A stretch of 64,000 nt of DNA from Isoetes taiwanensis (GCA_021234155.1 JAJEKV010000041.1:5140829-5204828), one strand, 5' to 3'. Shown: positions 11,187 through 22,708, counted from the first letter of the stretch. The notes: a model not told the origin generated them from the sequence alone. Made by a program: numbers and translations.

Positions 11187-12480
11187 CTGCAATACAACCT
11201 TAATCTAATAACGTGTAGCTCAAATGGCGATTTTTAGCTAGATTCTTATTAAATATAGAGCCAGTTGCCCAAACATAAAGAAATCGCTACCCTATATAAA
11301 CGTGTTTAAGTTACATGTTGTATGAATTTGAATTAATACCTCATATATTTCAAAAATGCACAGATTGTTGGTAGGGAGAATAAAAAATTGGATGCCGAAG
11401 TCTTCGTAAAGAGGATTGAAAAGTGCCTTGACATTTGATTAAATTCCAAAAGAACAAGATTATTCTTAGTTGGTAGATATATTTAGGAATAAAAATCTCT
11501 AATAATGTTGGCCCCCCATAAGTGACGAATTTATGAAGGGGCCTCTTAATGCGTTAAGATTTGGCGAACTTAAGTCATTACAGGATTTGGCCACGTGGAC
11601 TAAATGGCCATTCCATAAGCATACCTAGTTCTCACTTGGCACTAAATTGGTCCCAAAGTCGATACCACTCCAATTAGCAAACATCTAATTGGCCATTCTA
11701 ATGTTATAATATGCATTAAAGTGCTACGAAATGGCGAATCTGCAGGTAGTCTGTAGGTAAGGCATCCTACTCAAGCCGGCCGTTGCATTTTGCCTGAACC
11801 TGTAATTTGTGGCCAAATGGCCCGCCGGGGCCACTAAAATTTTCGCTGCTTTCAAATATTGAAAGGCATTGCAATTATACACATTTAATGTTGCTTGACA
11901 TCTTACATGAGCTTGAATTATAACTTTCTTTTTCCCTTTTTTTTTTTTTTTAAATTTTGAAGGGAGGGAAGGTTTATTATTTATCATAGAATAAGAATAA
12001 AAGAAAATAGCAAAGAAAACTAAACGACCACAAAAGGTGCCCTTACCTACAAGCAAACATTAATTACTTCGAGAAATTTAAAATTCTACTTGAGCACGAA
12101 ATAGGTCGAACGCTACCCACACAATGCACAAAATGGTCAGGTTGAAGCGGAAGTTGGCGTTTTATCCTAGGAATTATGCCAGGAAATTATAGCGTGTGTG
12201 AAATTGCATTCAAGGGGACTTTCCCATGCTCTTGCTTGACTAAAAATAAATGCGAGGAAGATGCTAGAATGATTGTGAAAATCGCGAAGGCGAAAATTAA
12301 AGAAGGATAGAAGTCGCAAATAACATTCATGGTAATAGTACAAGTACATTTTTGTAATAAAAATATGTTGAACAGGATTGCCATGGCGATCTTCTCGACT
12401 ACAGAAGCATAGATGGCATTAAAAAATCATAAACATATTCAAAATGGGTATTCCTATTTATCATACGTTATATCAAGTAT
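11187..12480. other. Non-coding stretch
   Basis: No gene recognised. It contains a T-run at 11,938-11,952 and ordinary AT-rich sequence. I searched it on the minus strand for the missing RRM N-terminal exon of the SR45a-like gene and found none. Confidence 0.5.
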
Positions 12481-12503
12481 ACAAGATCGCTTGAGCGATA
12501 AAA

Positions 12504-15500
12504 TCATTGAGTTTCTGATACAGAATCAGGTGTCACACCAAGTTCTTTAGCTATTCGCAGAACATGCTCTCTCCCAATTCCTGTCGTCTGTGAGATGTCC
12601 ATCTCTGAATAGTCGATCACATCTGGCACATCAATTTCCATGGCCTGAGCGATTTCTATATATGTTGGGTGATTGGGACTGATTCTGAATCGCCGGGGAC
12701 TTGAGATCCAAGCAACTCCCGTTGTAGTTCATCTGTGAACTCAGTTAAATGGAATATTTTTAATTTTTTGGAGGCAATTTCGTGCTCCTGGATTCCACCT
12801 TCTTGAATCTCCTCCTTTTCAAAATCATCAGAGCCCTTATACTCGAAACCACCTCCCCCTATAATCATGGGTAGTGCACGGTGAAGAAAGTTATTAAGAT
12901 CCTGAAGCTTTTGAAAAGCTGGTTGTAAGGCCTCAATACCTTTCTCAGTGGACTCCAGTAGTCTTTTAGTCTCCTGCATCCTTTCCTCGTAGCTCTTCTC
13001 ATCCAGCCCTTGCAGAATCTGATCCAAATTAGACAAGTATGTACCTTGGGCTATCCTGAGATTAATTCTTGAAGTGTCACCCTTTTGTACACTCTCTCCT
13101 CTGCCTTCTCTTTTTCCGAGATACTAGTTGCCATTTTCTCCAATGTTTCAAGGAAAGACCTAAAAAATCTGCATACTATATCATCTTTTTCAAACGCCAC
13201 ACTCCGCTTTCCTTGCATTAGCACAACACATGAAGCTGTGGCAGCAGAAAAGAAGTCCAGGACACAACCATCTTGAGGCACCAACTGAGCAATAATGTGA
13301 TATGCATATGATGTTTTCAGCTGGCATTTCAAGATATGATCTCCATCCATTGCAGCCCAACTGTATCTCGGCTTACCTGTGAAGTATGTCTGATACTTCT
13401 TTTTTATTTTTTCATCTTCATCTGCATTTCCTGTCAATGGCATGGGTGGCAAGAGGGTGCTCTTCGGAGCGTTGCTCAATTGGCTGACAATTCAGGTTGC
13501 ACTAGCAGAATACGTGCCTCGCTCCTATTAATGCACATATGAGTGATGTAGTATTGATATTCCTTCACCTTCTTTTTGCTCACCCATCCTTGCTCTTCAT
13601 ATGTGCCCATAGAAATATGCGAACCCCCCTGAATTTGGTTCTGGCTATATAAACAGTTCGGCAAGCTGGGAGAGCGCATTAGCATAACCAGGTGATAAAC
13701 TTTGGCTAATGTCATGTTGGCTATCCTTGTAAACAGCTCCAAGTATCTTTTGCATTCCCATACTTTGGTTATACCACGAAGATCACTGAAAGCCAAGGTT
13801 GCATTCTCAGAAATGCTAACAGACATAGGAATACCCTCTTTCGTGACCAGGTGAACAATATTGTTCTTCTTCTTCATTCTCCTGGCCTCTTCTGGCTTCA
13901 ATATTGACCTGATAGGTTCCAAAAAAGAAATGGTTAAGTTACCAAGCACGTGATCTTTGTTCCAATTGCTCTTCACGTATTCCGCGTCAGCACCAGCAAT
14001 ATCTACTATTCTTTGTTCAGTGAAATCTGGAAAATCCTGTAGCAGCTCTTCAAAAAATGTGTATTCCTTCCCGAGCACGCTATTGGCATAAGACAATGAA
14101 GGTTAAAGTTCTTATGTCAATTGCCCTTTTCTTGTAATCAAGCCTACCGGAATATCCAGATTGCACCTTTAGATAAGTCTTCCCTTCTAGAATTTCATCT
14201 AGCAACTGACCCAATTTTGCGTTCGATATGCCTCGGAGGTATCTGAGCTAAGTTTTATTGAAAAAGTCTTTGCTTGGTTTCTCTGGGGGCTGACGGTGAT
14301 CATCACATAATTTCTTGCTCACCCATTTTGTGACCACATCCGTCAATTTGTTCCAAACCCTTTCTTCTAAGAAAATAAATTGTTTCTTATCCTTCAGCTC
14401 CTTCACTTTAATGTCGTAGTGGCTATATCCACAAAATCCTGCAAGGAAGAGATCATCAGAATCGCCACCGTGATTGTGATGAGCTAAAATAAGCTCATAC
14501 CTTCCATGCTGAGGATGTTGCAGTGCTAATCGGTCCTTGAGCAGGACAACCATATGCCTTATGCTGATGTCAAAGTTGTTGAAGAGTTTCTATGAGCGGT
14601 TTCTTATACACCGTGTTTGCAATCACCTCGTTACAATGAATACTTAACTCGATATATTCTTTGTCTGTAAAATTCGCGTTAAGCACCCTTGATCTTCTTC
14701 ATGCATATGTTTTTGCAAATTGTAGTTGCTGCTCCAGTTTTCCAACGACGCCATAAAGAAGCTACGCAGCACGTATGCTATGATTGCCAGAAATTATATA
14801 AAATTTCTTCCCCTCCAGATCCTCTGGTGTGCTCCAGGTGATTCTTTTTCTATAAAATGAGATCTGCAATTGTTAAATACTCATCATCATCACAGTACTT
14901 TATTTAAAGATTTACCTAGTAATTGGGTCAAATGACACAACATCTGCAGGTGTCAATACTTCCGTCGAGTAAATGTGGAAGCTCCTAGCCAATGTCTGTA
15001 AATGGTCGTTGGACCGCATTCTATGGGTTAAATTTGTCGGAGCTGGCTCACAATAAAAAATAGAGATCTTCATAAACCAATTTACGTCCATCGGATAGAA
15101 TCGTTAAACTGCTCTAGTTTAAGAGCAGTTTGCACTGCCATCTTCTTCTCTTCCTCAGGATTAAACCTCAAGTCAGGCTTGCTACTGGGCGCAGTTGGCC
15201 ATCCTAGAGCATGTGAGGATGCCCCACCTTTGACTGAAGGAGGTGTTTGAACTGGTCGGCCGGGAGCTCTCATCGGTATTGTCTTGTCGTAGCCTGATCT
15301 TGAACGTGGAGATTTTCCGGGGGGGTGCAACTGGGGCCTTCATGGCAAGCGGTTGGGTCGGATTGACCATAACAGATGGCTCAATGACAGGTGTGGGCTC
15401 TGTAGGCATGGATCTTGCCACTGACGGTTCGCCTAGAACTGCTATGGTTTCACACTTCTGTTCTTGATCGTTGCCTTTAGCCAATTGGTATCTATCCGTG

Positions 15501-15590
15501 AAGTTATGGAGCATCGGGAATGTGGATGTGATTATAGGAATCTTAACTATCTTTTCAGGAAGTAAACTGGAGGTTAGAGACTGGTAGAGC
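12504..15590 (-). pseudogene. ParB-like / N4-N6 DNA methylase-like fusion gene (decayed)
   Basis: Read on the minus strand, the order is as follows. A Pro/Ser-rich N-terminus (15,560-15,100) has a frame break at the G7 run 15,319-15,325. A conserved block (15,050-14,927) ends at an AG|GTAAAT donor. After a TTGCAG acceptor (about 14,874) comes a ParB/sulfiredoxin-like motif, 'FYIISGNHSIRAA' (14,815-14,770), cut by an in-frame TAG. Then come long open blocks 14,553-14,248 and 14,096-13,476, and a methylase-like Rossmann piece at 13,479-13,051 with 'GCVLDFFSAATASCVVL' and 'KRSVAFEKDD'. A coiled-coil-like segment (13,036-12,656) and a C-terminus with an HTH-like look end at TGA 12,504-12,506. The DxFxG-type SAM loop is degenerate and I see no clear DPPY, so activity is doubtful. 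Frame breaks occur near 13,485 and 12,690. ParB-methylase fusions are known from phages and bacteria. Here the gene has introns and diverges from copy B. The ParB call is firmer than the enzyme class. Confidence 0.62.
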
Positions 15591-15599
15591 TAGTGATTC

Positions 15600-16287
15600 T
15601 TCTTTGAAAGCTGGAAATTAACGCATGAGATACCTGTATAAACCGCTACCACCGAAATTACTTTAATTCAGTGATCAATTGCGTGGCGCTCTATTTGTCA
15701 GTAAGAGCGCCTTCGATTTTGGATGAATCTGCCTTCTAAATCTGTGATTCCTGTTCGATCATAGTGCGCCTGATGAGCGGCTTCAGAAACTAGACATTCC
15801 CAAAATTAATCAAATGTCGAATGTCCTTCCACTAAAAGCAGTGCCAAGAATGGATTCAAAATTCAAAAGAAATGGAAACTTCTGTTCGTAATTAAAATAT
15901 CAATTTGTGCAGGAAAAGGACGGTTGTTTGTACCCTGGGTGTTTATGGTCTGACATGCCACTAAAAGAAGTAGTTAGGAGTCATTTTCTGGGTATAAATT
16001 TCTCATTAGGACGTCCACGTCGACTTGCAGTAACGAAAAAGTGATTTTATTGGATTCCATGTGGCGCCGCCAGCCATAATGACGCGGGCAGTCATTATGT
16101 CAATGCCATAATGACACCGCTATTAATGGCAGCACCATTATGGCATAGCTATAAATTTCTCATTTTCGCGAAAGACTAGAAGAATTCGCAAGCGCCTCGA
16201 AAGAATTTTAGCGCCCAGACAGTTTAGCGCCCAAAAAACTAAGGCAAATTTTCATAATTTTTTGGAAGTTTCGAGCGCCCACGATCC
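15600..16287. promoter_or_regulatory. Divergent intergenic region, methylase-like gene / copy B
   Basis: This stretch separates the leftward ParB-methylase gene from rightward copy B, so any promoters of the pair should be here. It contains inverted 'ccataatgac / gtcattatg' and 'ccattatgg' motifs at 16,074-16,146 and a double 'tagcgcccaga / tagcgcccaaa' at 16,210-16,240. No TATA box can be assigned with confidence. Confidence 0.4.
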
Positions 16288-17260
16288 ATGTTGAGAAGAG
16301 ACGTGCTCAGAGAAGGTTAGTTTTTGCGCTTCCTGTTAGTTCTTAGTCTACCATTCTATTATTTTCTTTCGTAGGAATAAATCGCACTCGCGATCTTGCT
16401 GAGCAGTAGTTGTTCTATACATAATGTGTTATGTTCTCGCTGGGATCGCGGCCGCGATCCTAGCGATTAGAAAAGTTATACAGAGTAAGTTAATACCATC
16501 TCGCTAAAATCGCGACCACAATCTAATCGAGCTGAAGTCTGAATGTTTTTGGACTTTGCAAGTGCTTACAAAGATCGCGTCTGCGATCCTCTCAAGCATC
16601 GCCTCCGTCTATGATAGTATTCTCTATATTATTCTTTTTTATTTCTGCAGTGCTTCATAGAATCGTAGCCACGATTGTTTGTAGCAAAGACTGATCTGCT
16701 ATATAGTATTTCAGCCTTGGAGCTATTTAGGGGGCCTGATGTGGAGCCCATGCGCATCCTCACGCCTTCCAATGATCGAAAATGGTGTATAGAAATTACA
16801 CGAGCTATTCCACATATCAGAGGAGATCGTCGGAAAGACTTGTGTTTGTTCTCGTGCACAGGTTCCGGGCCAGATGACGTCGAGCAGATAGGCATTGTTA
16901 TTGCAATGTGGGAAGGCAACAAAACCAACATGCAAGACGCTTTAATATATAGTGTCGATGACACTCATCAACTTCAATTCTTGGAGTATATTTTGAAATG
17001 GAGAAACTATGATCCGTCAATGATAACTGCTAGCAAGGTGAACAAGCCGGCCACTGGAAAGAATGTACCCACCAGCGCAAAGGGCCTCGGCTGGGTTTTG
17101 CCATCCTGTGAATCATTGTCTCTGTCAGGTATAAAAGCCAACAGAGATATTCTAGTGGGGTTTTCTACATGTAGAAAGGGGTTAGCAAATGATAAGAAAC
17201 CTCCCAGTATAGCATTGAAGGCCAAACGGTTTCTAATATTAACACCTGTTGTTTGTTAAT
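16288..17260 (+). other. 5' region of copy B with an isolated 194-codon ORF
   Basis: A possible tiny first exon (ATG 16,288 to a GTTAGT donor at 16,316) is followed by a palindrome array and an open plus frame at 16,675-17,259. The 194-codon frame has no motif I know. It could be an exon, a separate captured gene or a decayed part of the same gene. It ends with TAA before the next block of copy B begins. Confidence 0.35.
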
Positions 17261-17594
17261 TGCATCATGTGCCTAAGGATTTGGTTTGGATCTGCCATGG
17301 TTTGTTTGATGAATTTCAGCGAGCTCAAAAGAATCATTGTAGCGATTGTTTACACCATTTTGTTGTGTCTCCGTGTCCATGCATTCTGCTTTCATTGCTA
17401 GGTCATTGCTTCTGCTCTGGAAATCTTAGGAATGTCTCTTCCTGTTATAGTGGCTGTAATCTTAGCAAGCATCGTCGTAGCGATTTTGCTGAGCACTGCA
17501 ATTTAGTGCTCAACAAAATCGCGATGGTAATGTTTGTTGAGCTCTTTGTATGTGTAGCTAGAATCTAAGTATGATTGCGAGAATCGTCGCCGCA
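16381..17594. repeat. Array of ATCGC-N4-GCGAT interrupted palindromes
   Basis: Exact or near-exact 14-bp copies lie at 16,381-16,394, 16,445-16,458, 16,574-16,587, 16,662-16,675 (ATCGT-N4-ACGAT) and 17,471-17,484. Weaker copies lie at about 16,509, 17,332, 17,513 and 17,583. They surround the 16,675-17,259 ORF and stop just before the exon acceptor at 17,620. Spacing is irregular, so this is not a tandem repeat. It looks like a binding-site array. Confidence 0.7.
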
Positions 17595-17620
17595 AACCTC
17601 ACGAGCACTTGTTTCTGCAG

Positions 17621-20564
17621 AATGGAAGATATAGTGGAACTTCACATGCTAGGTATGAAGGTAGCACAAGGAAGAGCACATACCTTCATGCACCATCACA
17701 GTGTTCGTGTGCCAGAGGATCTAGTGGTCATCTCGTTTCATGAAGTCTTTGATGGGCAGTTGCCACTCCCATATCCAGAGACAGAGATAGGGACGCTTGT
17801 TGAGGATGTGGATTCTTTTATTCTCTGGTACAAGAAAGATATCAAAGGTCTATTCGAGGAGACACATGCCATTTGTACTCCCCCATCACAGATTAAATGC
17901 ATCAATTGGAAATGCCAAGAGAATGGTGCCTTTGAAGATCAAGAGGCCAACACAGTGCAGGCGATCTCGAGAGACGAGCTTGTGGAGAAGCAATGTACTC
18001 TATTGCATGAATGCTGCAATCTGCCTTATGCATCTGGGGTCATTATTTTTACAGATCCAAATCATGCTATAGATGACATGAGGTTGGGTGACGAATGGTT
18101 AGGAGCAACTGTTGTGGCCCTGTGTCCTCTCCCTGCCAGAATTACAATGCGTTGTCAAGCATGCGCGGAAATGCCACAAATACATGATCTTGTTAGATGG
18201 CCAATAGCATTGTTGTTGTTAATGGTGTTCATGTGTCCAGGCTACTGGTAGCGATTAAGGAGAAGGATATGGAGATCGAGCCATAGTTTGAAGCAGGAGG
18301 TGAATATAGCCCCAAAAAGACCCTACAAGATGCTCACCCAAAGACCTAGAGCACGTCCGGAATCCAGTAAATGTGATAGGAAAACCACTGCTGATGCCAT
18401 TCTATAGTTCAGGTCTTCATTGTGCTGCCTGAGGAGATGTTGTGCTAATTTCACAACCAAAGAGGTAGCCAAGATGAGGACTTTCTACTAGAACATGTAA
18501 AGCTCAGAACACATAACCTTTGCATATAATATGTTAGACCTCTGTTCCGAAAATGGTAAAGTGAAATATATAATGCTCAATAACAAGCAGGTGTGTGTGA
18601 AAGCATGGCATAGAGCACATGGCATTCCCATGTCTACCTTTTAGAAATGGAGGAAGCTATTCATGGAGGGGCATAGAATTGTAGAACATGGAAATTGTGG
18701 CTCTAAGAAGCCGAGGTCATATACACTAGCTGGTAATGCTGTCCTATCGATGTATATAGATGAAAATGCAGAGACAATGCCACACCCTTCAAAAATTACA
18801 AGTGAGGCCATCAGACAAAATGTGAAGAGGCTACCTTCCGTATTGACTAAAAAGGATATACACCAAGAGATCAATATTGCCATCATGGAGGTGACCGGGT
18901 CTCTCCCTCATCCTTTCCATATGGATGGAAAGAGAACCATTAAGAAGTTGGAATTGCCAAGAGAGTAGCTTTTTCTAAGTGCAATAGTTATATTGTGATA
19001 AAGGAAAAGCTTGTTAAGACAAGAGATCCAAATGAAAGAAGAGGGCTTGCGATTGAAAGATCTCATGTAGAAGTCTTTACTGGTCCTGGAGAGCTCTGTC
19101 TCACTGCTCTCCAGAGCACACCTTAACCATTATACATGATAAAATGGATCAGAATAAGACCATGGTCCCCCGTAGGAAAAGCTAGCAAAGTCTCTGTGGA
19201 GAGGAGAACACTTGAAGGTCAGTCTAATAGGAGCATTGATGCATGGACACGACATCGATGCATTGGGTCACTTTTCTTTGGACCTTTGGCGCGATGATAG
19301 TAACTTTCATGTGGGATCACTAAATCATGCATTGAAGACTCTCGAGGATGTATCTAATGACAATTGGAGGCATTTAAGAGATGCAGATCGATCTGAATGT
19401 GGTTGGGCGTTATCGGTTCTAAACACCGAGGCTTTGAGGACAAAGGTGTCGAATGACACCACAAGTGATTTCTCGCCTCCTCCAAAGAGACTTAAAGAAT
19501 CAGAGAAGCTACCGAGAAGGCTTTACTTACAGCTTGATAATTGCTCGGGTCAGAATAAGAATAGGTACTTGTTCTCATACTTGTCTTACCTAGTTTGACT
19601 GGGTGTTTTTGATCAGGTTCAACTAGGGTTCATGATGGTTGGACACACCCATGATGACACAGATGCTCTCTTTGGAAACTACTCAAATCTAATGAGAAGA
19701 TCGGATGCATTGACTATTCCAGATCTTATGCAACTCTTCAGGGAGTGTAGTTCCAAATCTCCTTCATCTTATCTTGTGACTGAGGTCCCTAACTGGAAGG
19801 AATTCGTGAAAGGTTTCATCCCTGATAAGAAGGACCGGTTATATGGTCATTTAGAACCTCTTCTCTTCAAGTTCTGCATGAAAGATGGATGGTCATTAAT
19901 GTTCTACAAGATGAGGCCCGGGCATAGGGAGTGGCTACATGAAAAGGAAAGCAGGATGTGGAAAGAGGATGCCAATGGTCTGCCTATGATTCCAAAGGGG
20001 TCACCCAAGGTCATGCAACCATATGGTTTGAAAGATATAGGTGCATTGAGAGCATCTATTGCCAAGTACATGATGCACTTGGCAGTTATCTCTAGAACAT
20101 GCGATAACTCATGCTCCAACACATATATGAATGAGGTAATTGAATATTGGTCCATCCTCTTGCGTGTGCTTGGTGATGTGCAACCCGGTATGGCGATCGT
20201 TCAAGATTTTTGGCCCAGCACTAAGCAACAACCATTGGAAGAACCCGAGGATGTGTTGATGGATGAACATATTGAACAAGCTCCTTACGTAGGGCCATAT
20301 TCAGGTCGTCCTAAGAATGCAGTTGAAATTTTTGGCCCATATCAAGATGTTAAGAAAGGTATGGTCTTGCTCATCAGACCACATGATAACTGCCCAACGT
20401 GGATGGATTATGCCGAGGAGGACCCAATACAGGATCCTAGTCTCCCCCATTATGAGGAGGTATTTGTCCCTTGGTGGAAGCCAGTTGCTAAGAAGAGCAC
20501 CTCATATGCAATGCAATATAGGGATTGCTGGAGTAAGAAGTGGAGGCCACATCCCAATGACTGA
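17621..20564 (+). pseudogene. DUF8039-like plus DUF7869-type transposase-like gene, copy B
   Basis: After an acceptor at 17,619-17,620, the frame to 18,251 resembles the DUF8039 module of plant transposon proteins. It has a 'VAQGRAHTF' strand and the tail 'DVDSFILWYKKDI', then a conserved 'FTDPNHAIDD' and a C-x2-C (CQAC). 18,560-18,968 has the DUF7869 lead-in ('VCVKAWHRAHGIP' and a HGN motif). 19,212-20,564 is the core: 'YLQLDNCSGQNKNR', then 'MVGHTHDDTDALFG', then 'KKGMVLLIRPHDN' and 'WSKKWRP'. The core is a single frame interrupted by one TGA at 19,596-19,598. Further stops and shifts occur at 18,250-18,560 and 18,968-19,210. Best reading: a transposase-like gene, recently inactivated. It faces the leftward methylase-like gene back-to-back. 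Confidence 0.78.
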
Positions 20565-20719
20565 CTACAGTATCAACATTTGAAAACAATAGACTAAGGC
20601 TGGGTTGTAGAGACGAAGCCATTATTAGTGGTGATCCCTAATAGTGTGGGGATCCAGCTACAAGAATTATTAACTAAAGAGGCAACTGACTACGATGAGG
20701 ACACTTGAACAAGTTATCC

Positions 20720-20850
20720 AGGTTCGATAAATCAGATATTATTCATTATGCTTATACATCCATACATCTTTAATAGATGCTTATACATCCATATATCTTT
20801 AATAGGTGCTTATAGATCCTTACATCTTTAACAGGTGCACACATTATTGA
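20720..20850. repeat. Short tandem repeat, ~30 bp unit
   Basis: Four units of 'tgcttatacatccatacatctttaatag' type follow the 3' end of copy B. A shorter version of the same array follows copy C at 32,318-32,365, supporting a shared element 3' region. Confidence 0.75.
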
Positions 20851-20868
20851 TGGCATATAGTCAATGAT

Positions 20869-21228
20869 TCACTCATCAATACCTGCTGAGGTGATCCCAT
20901 TCAGCTCATAGGTATCGCGCTCAGGAAGCCAAACAAGGTGGATCACAATACGATGAAGCCCGAGGCAATCAAACTCACGACCATTAGCTTTGGATTGCAA
21001 GTAGGGATCAAGGTGAACATCCCTTATTATGCATCCAACAAGATCATTGTAGCTCATGGAACAAATAATGATCTCGATAGTAGGCAAATAGGACATGGCA
21101 GATGAATGACTTCTACCACCGAATGGAGCTGCTCTTATAGTCGTAAAATTATTGATGTGAATTATTGGCGTACATTGTAGCACCATTATTGGGCATGTAC
21201 AAGTATCATGTACACATACAAGTATCAT
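20869..21228 (-). CDS. Element-associated small ORF (119 aa), copy B
   Basis: A leftward ORF convergent with copy B. It is clearly homologous, in the same frame, to the ORF at 32,423-32,737 behind copy C. Shared stretches include 'TPIIHINN', 'CSMSYNDLV', 'SKANGRE', 'DCLGLH' and 'VIHLVWLPER'. The two differ at many positions without losing the frame over about 95 residues, apart from a 4-residue length difference. I recognise no domain. It may be a real element gene or the last exon of one; recent duplication alone could also keep the frame open. Confidence 0.5.
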   Translation of the reverse strand: MILVCVHDTCTCPIMVLQCTPIIHINNFTTIRAAPFGGRSHSSAMSYLPTIEIIICSMSYNDLVGCIIRDVHLDPYLQSKANGREFDCLGLHRIVIHLVWLPERDTYELNGITSAGIDE

Positions 21229-21289
21229 GCATAATTTGTATGGATATATGTATCATGCATAATCATGTATCTTGGACTTAAAAAGTAGG

Positions 21290-22037
21290 TGAAAGTATTT
21301 GGGCTTGAGCAAGTTAACTGTGCTTGATATTCTCAAAATTGTGTTATTCTCTCTAATTAATTAAATCCTGCTTTTACCAAGAAGCCTTCAACAAGTAAAG
21401 GGTGATAAACCTTCTACAAGTGAAGGTAGATAAGTACAAAATCATATTTGGAGTACAAACTTAAATTAGAGTACAATGAAGCACACGCTTATCCAAAAAT
21501 AGATCTTGATCTGCCAAAAAGGAATGTTGTGTTGCTAAAGATAGGTCTGTGCCTTTTCTTCATAGTACATGTACATGTACAACTGAGGAGTCTAGAACTT
21601 TGCTCTTGATCTAGGAAAAGTTATCAGAAGGTGATGGTTAAGGTCCCATGAATTGCTGAATTGAAGGTCGGGGAGGGTTGAAAGTGGGGGGAGAGGTGGA
21701 GGCTGGGGTTGGGGGTGAATAAGGGGTATCTAACAGAGATTGGAGGAGTCTATTGTAGTGGAATGGCATCCAAAGCTTCAATAGCTTGTTTTTGAAAATG
21801 ACCTATCTGATGATGAACACATTAACCGTGAAGAAGATATTAGGAAAAAACTAGAAAACAATGAAGATATGGAGGAAATGGATGAAGTTATAACATCGAC
21901 CCTACAACAGAGTCAATCTAAGCCAGTTGATACTCCTAGAAAAGGACATATCATGTCAATCTAAGTTAGGTAGGTCATTTAATATCCAAATCAAATCCCC
22001 ATGTTACCCTCTATTATTATGCTACATATTCATATGG
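21290..22037. other. Non-coding stretch
   Basis: No gene recognised. A G-rich stretch at 21,670-21,715 stands out from AT-rich surroundings. Confidence 0.45.
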
Positions 22038-22206
22038 CTATACCACCTGATCTTCTTCACGTTCTCAAGTTGAAAGAGACATGGAAACATTCTAAATGCT
22101 AATTATTGGAGAGATATATCATTTATTAAAAGAAACCTATAATTAAAGCGGGTTTCGTGTCTTTCCCACTTTTTTTTTTTTAAACCTGTTTCATGTCTAA
22201 AGTGGG
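22038..22206. repeat. Direct repeat copy 1 (~168 bp)
   Basis: Matches 22,709-22,873 with few changes, from 'taccacctgatcttcttca' through the T-run to 'cctgtttca.gtctaaa'. The two copies flank the LINE-like remnant at 22,260-22,620. Confidence 0.85.
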
Positions 22207-22259
22207 CATCTATTATTTTAGTTTAGATCTAAAAAAACAGGAATGAAGATATATGTGGG

Positions 22260-22620
22260 AAAAGACAAAGAATTCTCTTCTTTTCCGGATGATCCTCATC
22301 AACCATGCCTTGAAATAAGTGGGCAGCCATTTTCTTCATTTCGCTCCAACTTGTTGGATATAATCCTAATAACATTTGCCTAACATGAACAAAACTTCCA
22401 AACACTTTTTAACTTGATTCCAAACATATTGAACATTTTTGCAATTCATAAGTCAATGCGTAATGGTTCCATCAACATTATCATACGTAGGACACCTTCA
22501 TAATCAAACTTATTAACTACATGATTAACTCTGGGTGCTCTATGAGAGTCCTGCCATATAAGGGTCTTCACTTTAGCAGGAAAATGATTCTTTTACACTC
22601 ATTTTCACATTCGTCATCAA
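22260..22620 (-). mobile_element. LINE remnant (zf-RVT-like C-terminus)
   Basis: Translated on the minus strand in shifting frames, the stretch gives 'KVKTLIWQDSHRAPRV' and then 'NCKNVQYVWNQVKKCLEVLF', with 'GTITH' between. This is the H-x-L-x2-C/VW pattern of the zf-RVT domain at the end of plant L1-type reverse transcriptase proteins. Upstream parts are lost. Confidence 0.5.
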
Positions 22621-22708
22621 AGTCATTGAAAGTAGTTTATAGCAATTATGAACAAAATGACCTCTTACTAAAGACTCATAGATCACTGCAAAACTACCAA
22701 GAAGTAGC

